Assembly (NCBI GenBank): GCA_001567085.1
Contig: LMZS01000028.1
Coordinates: 1-64,000 of the forward strand
Reading direction: 5' to 3'
Length of the DNA stretch: 64,000 nucleotides
Source: Chloroflexi bacterium OLB15
GTDB lineage: Bacteria; Chloroflexota; Anaerolineae; Aggregatilineales; Phototrophicaceae
The position numbers and the translations under genes were made by a program. Within the stretch, counting starts at the first letter, position 1, and every line of letters begins with the position of its first letter. Shown piece after piece: positions 37,713-47,267 of this stretch. The notes under the pieces are model-generated. The model was not told the origin of the DNA. It saw nothing but the letters and a program-made list of their open reading frames with translations, and did no database searches.

Positions 37713-39122
37713 TTACAGCGTAACCGTCTGTTTCCATTCGGGGACGCTGGCATTTACGCCAAAGCGGGTCTTTAAGTTTTCGGCCAGCGCGGTGGCGGGT
37801 TCCACTTCGCCATGTACCAGATAAATGTTCTTCGGACGCCGCTGCATGGCATCAACCCACGCTATCAGGCCATCACGATCTGCGTGACCACTAAAGCCGT
37901 TCAGAACTTCGCAGTGGGCGCGGTTGTTATAGGGTTCGCCAAAAATGCGTACCTCAGGCGCGCGATCTACTAGCCGCCGCCCCAGCGTATGCTCGGCCTG
38001 CCAACCGACAATCAAGACGGTTGTACGCGGGTCTTCGATATTATTTTTCAAATGATGCAGGATGCGGCCAGCCTCGGCCATGCCACTGGCGGCGATGATG
38101 ATGGCTGAACCCTGCAAGAAGTTAAGCTGCTTGCTCTCTTCCACCATGCGGGTATAGTGCAGACGCTGAAAGCCAAAGGGGTCTATACGACTACCACCAG
38201 AATTGATGAAGGCCATAATTTCATCATCGAAACATTCGGGGTGCATACGATAGATGTTGGTCACGTCTATAGCAAGCGGGCTGTCTACATACACAGGAAT
38301 ATCGGGCAAATCGCCATTACGCGCCAGTTGGTGCAGGGTGAGCACAATTTGTTGGGTGCGCCCGACGGCAAAAGCCGGGATCAAGACCTTGCCCCCGCGC
38401 TTGAAGGTATCGGCGATGATGCGCTCCAGCGCCCTGGTTTCATCTTCAAACGGCGGATGCAGGCGATTGCCGTAGGTGCTTTCCATAATCAGCGCATCGC
38501 AGCCATCCACCGTATAGGGATCGCGCAAGATGGGCATTCCCGCGCGGCCAAGATCGCCGCTGAAAACCAATCGCCGGTGGCGCTTATCCTCAAAATCTTC
38601 AATGTCCAGGATGATGAAAGCGCTGCCCAGCATATGCCCCGCATCACGCAAGGTGACGGTAACGCCGGGAACGATCTGGCGGGGGCGGTCATAGCCGATG
38701 CTGGAAAAGAAATCGAGCGCATAGAGAGCATCGGGCTGCGTATACAGCGGCTCAACTGGCGGTTCACCCTTCTTCAACTTGTGCTTATTGACGTATTCGG
38801 CGTCGCTTTCCTGAATGTGGGCGCTGTCCATGAGCATGGCAGAGCAGAGATCGCGGGTGGCGTAAGTGCATAGAATTTCGCCATCATAGCCCTGCTTAAC
38901 AAGATTGGGGATGTTGCCGGAATGATCAATATGGGCATGAGACAGGACAAGCGCGTTGATGGATCGCGGATCAAAGGGAAAGGTGCGGTTGCGCTGGTTC
39001 GCTTCGGCACGCCTGCCCTGATACATGCCACAATCGAGCAGGATACGCTGGCCGTTGACCTCGATTAAGTGCTGCGAGCCGGTTACGGTTCGGGCTGCCC
39101 CGCAAAATTGTATTTTTATCAT
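37713..39122 (-). CDS. Beta-CASP MBL-fold RNA-processing hydrolase
   Basis: 469 residues, predicted cytoplasmic nuclease of the CPSF/YsgA-like beta-CASP group. Motifs run in order: FCGAARTVTGSQHLIEVN, LSHAHIDHSGNIP (motif 2), FSGDLGRAGMPIL with the bridging Asp, ALIMESTYGNRLH, KVLIPAFAVGRTQQIV, FGFQRLHYTR, IIAASGMAEAGRILHHLKNN, VGWQAEHTLGRRL, FSGHADRDGLIAW and YLVHGE. All metal ligands appear present. CGGGGGAATGCT precedes the ATG, which fixes the start. Bacterial relatives are mRNA or DNA exo/endonucleases; which one this is cannot be told. Confidence 0.93.
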   Translation of the reverse strand: MIKIQFCGAARTVTGSQHLIEVNGQRILLDCGMYQGRRAEANQRNRTFPFDPRSINALVLSHAHIDHSGNIPNLVKQGYDGEILCTYATRDLCSAMLMDSAHIQESDAEYVNKHKLKKGEPPVEPLYTQPDALYALDFFSSIGYDRPRQIVPGVTVTLRDAGHMLGSAFIILDIEDFEDKRHRRLVFSGDLGRAGMPILRDPYTVDGCDALIMESTYGNRLHPPFEDETRALERIIADTFKRGGKVLIPAFAVGRTQQIVLTLHQLARNGDLPDIPVYVDSPLAIDVTNIYRMHPECFDDEIMAFINSGGSRIDPFGFQRLHYTRMVEESKQLNFLQGSAIIIAASGMAEAGRILHHLKNNIEDPRTTVLIVGWQAEHTLGRRLVDRAPEVRIFGEPYNNRAHCEVLNGFSGHADRDGLIAWVDAMQRRPKNIYLVHGEVEPATALAENLKTRFGVNASVPEWKQTVTL

Positions 39123-39191
39123 AGCATTCCCCCGTCGGATTGCTCATCCGAAGCGGGCAAGGCACGCCTTACCCCCTACGCAGAGATCAAA

Positions 39192-39995
39192 TTATGCATC
39201 GAGATACAAACGCTGATTCAGCCGCCATGCGGTGTACAGCGCCAGAAAAAACCGTTTGAGATCGCGAATAGTTGTGTCGTCATCAGGGCTGTCCTGCAAG
39301 ATGAAGGGAAACTCTTCAGCGATTTGCTCTGATGAAAGCGCGCCATTCATGATCGCTACTACCGATGGCGCTTCAACATCGCGCGGGATCGCGCCGAAAA
39401 GCAGCAGCAGAATACCTGCATGGGACGGCGTGATACTGCCGACCATGAATAACATTTCAAAAATCTGGTCAGAACTCATGGTGAACTCGCCCATGTCGCG
39501 CCCACGCACGCGCCGTTCCTCAAAATAGGACGGATTCACCCGCAGCGAACGGGCGGTGTCCCCGGTGTAGCCATTGGCGCTAACGCCCTCACGAAGCAGC
39601 AGCCAAACTATCGGCTGTTCGATGCCCGGCAGTTGATCCAGCAGCCAGGCTTCAGCCTGCGAAGAGATCGGATAGGCAATTTGCCCGGAACAGCCAAAAG
39701 GCGCGCCGGAAATATTGGCCGGGCAGCCTATACAGTACTCTCTGAAGGGCGCGAGTTCATCGGCCAGATCGAGCATTTCCTGCACCACCACCACGCGCGT
39801 TTCTTCGCTGCCGTCGGGCTGGCTGCGCACCATCTCGAAGCCCATTTCGGAAGGGGGGCGCTGATCGCCTGCTTCGCGGAACAGGCGAATCACGCTTTGC
39901 GCGCGCTCCGCCGCCTTTAAGCGATCAAGGATGCCTTCGGTACCGAACTGATCGCGGGGAACACACGGGTATTCAACTGCGTAATCTATTGCCAT
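39192..39995 (-). CDS. Hypothetical protein with CxxC...C motif
   Basis: 267 residues, no signal peptide. The notable segment is FREYCIGCPANISGAPFGCSG (about 84-104): CxxC followed by a third Cys 12 residues later, which could bind a metal. The rest is mostly helical, with MSSDQIFEMLFMVGSI and AGILLLLFGAIPRDVEAPS. It starts four bases after the stop of the lipoprotein gene, so the two are an operon pair. The family is unknown to me; DUF-type Chloroflexota proteins are possible. Confidence 0.7.
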   Translation of the reverse strand: MAIDYAVEYPCVPRDQFGTEGILDRLKAAERAQSVIRLFREAGDQRPPSEMGFEMVRSQPDGSEETRVVVVQEMLDLADELAPFREYCIGCPANISGAPFGCSGQIAYPISSQAEAWLLDQLPGIEQPIVWLLLREGVSANGYTGDTARSLRVNPSYFEERRVRGRDMGEFTMSSDQIFEMLFMVGSITPSHAGILLLLFGAIPRDVEAPSVVAIMNGALSSEQIAEEFPFILQDSPDDDTTIRDLKRFFLALYTAWRLNQRLYLDA

Positions 39996-39999
39996 AGGT

Positions 40000-41184
40000 C
40001 TAGTCCGTCGCCTGCGCGCCGACGATGTAATTGACCGGATCGCCGCCGAGTTCAGGCAGAATCAAGTTGTAATTGGCGCTTTCACCGGCCAGAAGCTGCG
40101 GAGTCACTTCAGACCACGCCGCGCCAATCACCCGCTGCTGATCGTCAAACACGGTGACGAACACGCGCAGGTTATAGACAGGCGCAGCGATCACATTGGT
40201 GATCTGGCCGCTGATGGTCAAATTGCCATCTGAATTAAAGCTGGATTCGTCAGTCCATTCCAGCGCGTTTGCCCCGAAGATGACTGCTTCAGGATCGTTG
40301 TGCCATGAATCGCCGCCCAAACGCAGCATGAAATCTTCAGCAATGGACGGTTGCCCGCTGCCAAAGCGCAGGCTGAATGGAGCGAAGCCACCCGGTTCGA
40401 TGCCATAGCCCATAATGGTGTCCACCGCGCCGCCTGCCGAAAGCCCATCGGCGGTGAGGAACCCTGCTTCGACAGGCAAATTATTGACCGGCACAGCGCC
40501 ATAATTAGCCACCTCACCGGTGATAAAGAACACGCCTTCGGGCGTAGTCCAGGTGGCTACATGCAAAAAGCCAAGCGAAGCTGGTTTGACGAAGGCCAAT
40601 GCCGAAAAATCGGCAGGCGTGAGCGTGCTTTCGCTGTGAATGGCCAGCGTATTGACCGTTTGCTCCACCTGGCTGGCTAACGCGGGATCATCCGGCACCA
40701 CAACATCCAGCACAGCAAAACGCGAGCCATCGCGCTGCAAAAAGGTGTTGACCTGCTGGGTGTTTCCGGCAGGGGTGAGCCGCAAGCCGGTCATACGCCA
40801 ACTGCCATCCCCTAGCGCTTCGCGGTTTTGCTCGCTATACGTTTCGATATCAGGGCGTACCTGTGTCTGATACTGTTCGATCAACTGCCCGAAGGTCTGA
40901 GAATCAATCTCCTGCCCCAGATCGATCACTGAGACCGTCAGCACAGTTTCGCTACTATCCGGCGGCGCAAACGACGCGCTGGCGAGATTGGTGGTGTACT
41001 GCTCGTAGACCGGCCACTGGCGCGGCACGTTGATCGAGAATACGCCGCTGGGATGGGTATAGGTTGCCGGGGATGCATCGGCAGGCGCGGGCGTCGGCGC
41101 AAAGACCACCGCTCCACCGCTGCAAGCAGCCAATAAGACAAGCACAAAAAGCGACGCTAAGCGGATGAAAAACGATGCGATCAT
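40000..41184 (-). CDS. Lipoprotein with FxLYD-like domains
   Basis: 394 residues from ATG 41184, chosen because a lipoprotein signal starts there (MIASFFIRLASLFVLVLLAAC, Cys at about 21); the frame opens earlier at 41280 without family support. Residues about 45-190 resemble a PsbP/DUF1795-like module (GVFSINVPRQWPVYEQYT, FGQLIEQYQTQV). The second half has two FxLYD-type beta-sandwich stretches (GVFFITGEVANYGAVPVNN and NLTISGQITNVIAAPVYNLR). It is exported and membrane-attached. Function unknown. TACAAT six bases before the ATG could give a nearly leaderless transcript. Confidence 0.75.
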   Translation of the reverse strand: MIASFFIRLASLFVLVLLAACSGGAVVFAPTPAPADASPATYTHPSGVFSINVPRQWPVYEQYTTNLASASFAPPDSSETVLTVSVIDLGQEIDSQTFGQLIEQYQTQVRPDIETYSEQNREALGDGSWRMTGLRLTPAGNTQQVNTFLQRDGSRFAVLDVVVPDDPALASQVEQTVNTLAIHSESTLTPADFSALAFVKPASLGFLHVATWTTPEGVFFITGEVANYGAVPVNNLPVEAGFLTADGLSAGGAVDTIMGYGIEPGGFAPFSLRFGSGQPSIAEDFMLRLGGDSWHNDPEAVIFGANALEWTDESSFNSDGNLTISGQITNVIAAPVYNLRVFVTVFDDQQRVIGAAWSEVTPQLLAGESANYNLILPELGGDPVNYIVGAQATD

Positions 41185-41323
41185 GGGGCGTATTGTAGCG
41201 CGTTTTGGCGGAATTGGTGTAGAGACAGCCCCCTGCCCAAAGGGCGCGCCCCCACCCGTTGAACGAGCGAGGGCGGCCAAGAGATGCTGTCTTCCTGCGA
41301 CGCAGCAGGGTGAAGGGTTGGTC

Positions 41324-43129
<1,806 letters not shown>

Positions 43130-43194
43130 AATGCTGGCTCCTCTGTCTATTTGCCTATCCGTATTTCAAGAATAATTCATCATTTAAAAAATTC

Positions 43195-43221
43195 AAAGAG
43201 GTTTATATAACCCTCTTTTTT
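43195..43221. terminator. Terminator-like hairpin in the pepF leader
   Basis: 7-bp arms AAAGAGG (43195-43201) and CCTCTTT (43212-43218) with T6 after it on the plus strand; on the minus strand the hairpin is followed by GAATTTTTT. It lies 66 bases upstream of pepF. It could attenuate pepF or isolate the divergent genes. No plus-strand gene needs a terminator here. Confidence 0.35.
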
Positions 43222-43331
43222 GAAGGGATTGATCGCCATTTCTGCGAGCGCAATGTTACATAATTCAAAACATTCAGGTTACAATAAGCGGAGAATGTTG
43301 TGAACGATGATAAAGATTCATTTTTCATTCT

Positions 43332-44685
43332 ATGGCTGGAAGCGTCAATTTCCCAGACATTCTGGGCGAACTTACTCAAGGGGCGCGCGTCCAATTTGGC
43401 ACAGTGGATGCGGCAGTTGCCCTACGCCCCCGCACACCCCGCGCTGGCAAGCCCTTCGAGATCATCGTACTGCTGCAAAATACACTGGCCGCGCCAGTGG
43501 ACGTGATCGTCAGCCTGCGCCTGCCAGAACAAGATGCGAAGAAGCAATATGGTCAATTCATCGCCCAGAGCAACCGCGTGATCGTGGGCATGAGAGCCGC
43601 TGAAGTAGGTTACCTGTCATTTCCAGCGATGACCTTACCCACGACAAGCCCCCGGCGATCTGTATAAATTCGCCATCGAAATTCAGGCTAAACCACAGGC
43701 CAAAGAACGCCGCATCCGCACGCCGGGAAGCGGCGCTGTAACGCTAGATGTACTGCCAGAGCGTTCGCGTGATGCGTTTAGCGCGCTGAAATCGCTGGCC
43801 TATAACACTAAGAAGGCACTTGGACGCAGCGTGATTGAAGCGCCCCTGCCCCTGTTTGGCAGCGGCATCAGCCCGATGAACACCAGCGCGCGCGCAGGCT
43901 GGAACAGCCTGTGGACGCTGACCGACACACCAGACCCGCGCCCGATGATGTATGTATATGGCGATGACCTGCTGCTGCATACATTCCCGCGCGTGCGGCG
44001 TTTGCATGCTTATAAACCGCTGCTGCAAGCCACTTATGAACATTTCCGGACAGGCGGCTTTGATTTATTTGAGCCTGAGGCGGAAATTATCGCTAAATTG
44101 ATGACTCTGCTGCTGGAATTTGCCGCGCCTGTGGACAGCGGTCACGGGTATGCCAACGCCGGACGCTACGCTATCGCCCCAATGCTGATCAATAACCCGC
44201 TGGATTTGAACGCTGCGCCAGAACTGCCGCGCTGGGTTATAGAGATGATGCGCAGCATTGATGCCAAAGCTGAGAACGCGCGCGACCCGATGACGCTGCT
44301 CGCCGGATCGCTGTACCCGGCATTGGCCTATGATGCCGCGCGGTTTGCGTTTGCGTTGGTGGAGCGCGAGACAGGGGAAAATCTGGGTAACGACGCTGAG
44401 CAGGAACAATACGCGACAGAATTAGCGCAGTCGCTGGATCAGCAAACGCGAACCATACCGCTGGATTTCAGTAGAGTGTACCTGCCGCTGATCGCTGGCG
44501 GGCTGTTCGTCAGCGAGCAAATGCCAATCGCCAGAGAATCGCCGCAAGAACTGGCGGCCTCAATCTCTCGGATTATGAATCAGCGCGCGCAGACCTTACC
44601 TGATGAAACTTTGCCATTGGTGGAAATGACCAGAGGAGTCATCGCCCGTATGGAGCATAAATACGGATTTCGTTCGGGAGCATAA
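43332..44685 (+). CDS. Unknown protein, first of two tandem paralogues (frameshifted)
   Basis: Read with one base removed from the C5 run at 43649-43653, this is a 450-residue protein. The first piece (43332 to about 43650) matches the start of the next gene; the second piece continues from GDLYKFAIEIQAKPQ, in the frame of ATG 43831, to TAA 44685. The N-terminal 100 residues look like an Ig-like CARDB-type strand domain (GKPFEIIVLLQNTLAAPVDV). The remainder is helical, with RVYLPLIAGGLFVSEQMP near the end. It has no signal peptide. The stop is three bases before the paralogue's GTG. Function unknown. Uncorrected, translation from 43332 ends at 43667. Confidence 0.7.
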
Positions 44686-44688
44686 GTT

Positions 44689-45981
44689 GTGAATAACCCA
44701 CTGCAATTTGACCCGATGTTACCCGATGTGTTGGGCATGATCGCGCCAGCGAACGCGCGGATCACGCTGGATGCGCTGCAACTAGCGCTAGGCGTATTTC
44801 CCCGTCAGGCATACTTGAACCAACCGTTTGAAGTGGTGGTGATCCTGCAAAGCATGATTGACCAGCCGATGAATATACGCATCGCGCTTCAGCTACCCGT
44901 CAAAGACCCAAACGGCAGGCCAATGAACATTGCGACTGCCAAGAAGATGGTCGATCTTCCGCTAAAAGCGGGGGAAGTTGGGGCGCTGCGCATTCCGGTG
45001 GTGGCGCTTTCGCCCACTCAGCCCGGCGACAACTACCCGATACAGGTGGCGGTACGCTATCGTGCAGCACGATCTGGCAAAGCCATGCGCCCGGTAACTG
45101 GCGGCGCGCCTGCCTCAGTCCTGGCAGTATCGCCGTTCAAGTTACAGGCATTGAGCGATATTGAGTTTGTGCATCACCCGCAGAATGCCTCTCAGGAAAA
45201 CGTGACGCTGCAATTCGATATTGCGCCGCGCCGGATGCCGAACCCGCCGCAGGAATTAAAGATTGCTTATGAAACCCTGTGGACAGTTGATCAACTGGCG
45301 GAAGAACAGGAACTGCTGGCGGCAAAGGTAGAAGAGGCGCGGATGATCGCTTCCACGCTGACTCGCTATGCCATTTATTCAAGCGCGCTGCGGCGCGTGG
45401 AATCCCTGTATGCAGATCACCGATTAGCGCTGCACCCCGGCGAATCCAAAGCCATCGCCAAAATGATCACTTACACGCTGGATGACGGCGCAACGCTAGA
45501 ACAAGTGATGCCGCTGGAAGAAACCCGCTGGTTCCAAACGCTCTGCCAGACGCTGGCAGCCAACCCTGAAGTTTCGACATGGGAGCCGGGCGAAATCGTT
45601 GAACGCTATCTGATGGAATCGGCGATTTATGATGCGGTGCTAACGGGCTTCAGCGTGATCAGGCCGCGCGTGCGGGTGAACCTGGGCGACAGGCAAGAGC
45701 GCGCAAATTACGCCAATCGTCTGGTTAGCTGGCTGGCCGGGCAATCAGAGCCTGATATGGCTTACATCTACCTGCCGCTGGTACTGGGGGGTGTGACCGT
45801 AAATTCGACGGTGATGGGGCGGGACGATGACCCCTGGCGGCTGCTGGACGAACTGCGCGAAGCGTATCGCGGGCGGATGCGGCTGGCTACCGGCGCGTCG
45901 GTTGAAATCTTCGAGATGCTGGACAAACTGATGGTACGCGCTGAAGATGATTTGCGGCGCGCGCGGATACAACGGGAGTGA
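44689..45981 (+). CDS. Unknown protein, second tandem paralogue
   Basis: 430 residues from GTG 44689 (GGGAG ten bases upstream). It shares layout with the preceding gene: FxPxLPDVLG opening, an Ig-like domain (NQPFEVVVILQSMIDQPMNI, LSPTQPGDNYPIQVAVRYR) and a helical C-terminal domain ending in DMAYIYLPLVLGGVTVNSTV, which aligns with the RVYLPLIAGGLFV segment of its neighbour. No catalytic motif is visible. The pair probably arose by duplication and is co-transcribed. Cytoplasmic, since no signal peptide is present. Confidence 0.75.
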   Translation: MNNPLQFDPMLPDVLGMIAPANARITLDALQLALGVFPRQAYLNQPFEVVVILQSMIDQPMNIRIALQLPVKDPNGRPMNIATAKKMVDLPLKAGEVGALRIPVVALSPTQPGDNYPIQVAVRYRAARSGKAMRPVTGGAPASVLAVSPFKLQALSDIEFVHHPQNASQENVTLQFDIAPRRMPNPPQELKIAYETLWTVDQLAEEQELLAAKVEEARMIASTLTRYAIYSSALRRVESLYADHRLALHPGESKAIAKMITYTLDDGATLEQVMPLEETRWFQTLCQTLAANPEVSTWEPGEIVERYLMESAIYDAVLTGFSVIRPRVRVNLGDRQERANYANRLVSWLAGQSEPDMAYIYLPLVLGGVTVNSTVMGRDDDPWRLLDELREAYRGRMRLATGASVEIFEMLDKLMVRAEDDLRRARIQRE

Positions 45982-46000
45982 GTGAAAACCCTGCGCCCCT

Positions 46001-46026
46001 GCCCCTCTAGCGCATGGCTGAGGGGC
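46001..46026. terminator. Hairpin between convergent genes
   Basis: Arms GCCCCTC (46001-46007) and GAGGGGC (46020-46026) extended inward by AGC/GCT with one bulged T. It lies 20 bases after the second paralogue and 60 bases beyond the end of the convergent YcaQ-like gene. No T-run. Confidence 0.45.
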
Positions 46027-46085
46027 TGACCGCGAAAATCAGCGAGAAAACCAGAACGCTTCGCTGAAAGCAAATTGTAGATTTC

Positions 46086-47180
46086 CTATTCCACGAACTT
46101 AATTTCATACGATGCGGCTTCTGGCTCTATAAAGCGTATAAGCTGTTCACCTTCATGCTCCAGCGCGGCACGATTTTGCTTGCTGAGCGGCTTGAAGGGC
46201 GTGATTGAGAGCGCCGCCACCTTTTTCACCTTCTCGGCTTTCCATGCGCCGTGTACGAAACCGTCAATCAGGATCGCAGCGGCGACACGCAAACCGGGAA
46301 GATACACCGCTTTGCGATGCTCATCAGCGACAATGCGGGTGCGATCTTTGTGCGAGAGCAGAATATTGTCGAACTCTGGCAAGAAGCGTTCGGGAGCATC
46401 AACGTCAGGGATGGGCATGTGCGGCAAATCGAAGTATTCGCGCTTGCGCTCGTCGCGATAGACCGCCAATTCCGGCCTAAGGGCTTCAAAGGCATCTTTC
46501 AGCTTCGGCAGCCCTGACCACGCTTGCGCATCGTTGACAGTGGCGGGGCCAAAGGCGGCGAGATAGCGCAAAATCAGGTCACGCAGATGGTCGGCTTCAG
46601 GGATCGGCTGCTTCAGCCACGTTTCCGCTAACGTAAATTTGGGATTGCCGGGATAGCTCCAGCGGGTATCTGCCGGCACCTGAACTAACGGCAAATGCGT
46701 GCGAACGGTATAGCGCATCGCGCCAATATCGGTATCGGGATGACGTTCAGCCAGCATTTCGCTGAGTTCGGCAAATGAGCGCGGCTGTTCTTCAATATAG
46801 GCTCGCGCTGTTTGAAGCAACGCGGGGATATCCAGTTTCACATTACGTTGTTCGGCGATAGATCCGGAAGCGGCAGCCAACACCGGCTGAAGCGTCCCGC
46901 GAAAACGCACATAATCGGCGGCAGTGAACAGGTGCAGCGTGGCACGCATGAGGGTGGCTTTGATAATCGTGCGGGCTTCAATAGCTCGCGCAAGATCATC
47001 ACGCTGAAAATTTTTAAGGCGCGTCCACAAGCCGACGTAGGGAGCGGAGGCAAGCTGTGCCTGCATGCCAGCCAGCTGTTCAACGGCTTCAGGAATAGAA
47101 ACTGCTGCTCGTTCCAAGAGCATTTGCCGGGCAAGCAGCGCGCGGTTCAGGTCACGTTGAGTGAGGATACGTTCGGACAT
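46086..47180 (-). CDS. Winged-helix DNA glycosylase-like protein (YcaQ/AlkX superfamily)
   Basis: 364 residues. The opening (LTQRDLNRALLARQMLLER, VEQLAGMQAQLASAPYVGLW) and the middle (LRDLILRYLAAFGPATVNDAQAWSGL, FLPEFDNILLSHKDRTRIV) fit the HTH_42/DUF1006 superfamily, which includes crosslink-repair glycosylase YcaQ and AlkX-type proteins. VHGAWKAEKVKK is near the C-terminus. It is transcribed divergently from uvrC across an 87-base gap, so a DNA repair role is plausible from both family and position. I cannot confirm the QxQ-type catalytic motif; MQAQL at about 52-56 is the candidate. Confidence 0.85.
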   Translation of the reverse strand: MSERILTQRDLNRALLARQMLLERAAVSIPEAVEQLAGMQAQLASAPYVGLWTRLKNFQRDDLARAIEARTIIKATLMRATLHLFTAADYVRFRGTLQPVLAAASGSIAEQRNVKLDIPALLQTARAYIEEQPRSFAELSEMLAERHPDTDIGAMRYTVRTHLPLVQVPADTRWSYPGNPKFTLAETWLKQPIPEADHLRDLILRYLAAFGPATVNDAQAWSGLPKLKDAFEALRPELAVYRDERKREYFDLPHMPIPDVDAPERFLPEFDNILLSHKDRTRIVADEHRKAVYLPGLRVAAAILIDGFVHGAWKAEKVKKVAALSITPFKPLSKQNRAALEHEGEQLIRFIEPEAASYEIKFVE

Positions 47181-47216
47181 TTCACTTCACAATGGGCTTA
47201 TTGATGAGCATACATA

Positions 47217-47225
47217 TGCTATAAT
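47217..47225 (+). promoter_or_regulatory. Extended -10 promoter (TGCTATAAT) for uvrC
   Basis: TGCTATAAT ends 42 bases before the uvrC ATG, in the short region shared with the divergent YcaQ-like gene. Identical to the boxes before tRNA-Lys, secA and the PIG-L gene. Confidence 0.6.
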
Positions 47226-47267
47226 AGAACGAAATTTCGATTTTAAACCAACACCATCATAACCTGT

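Noticed and set aside
38157-38873. 238-codon plus-strand frame
   Set aside because: Antisense to the beta-CASP hydrolase.
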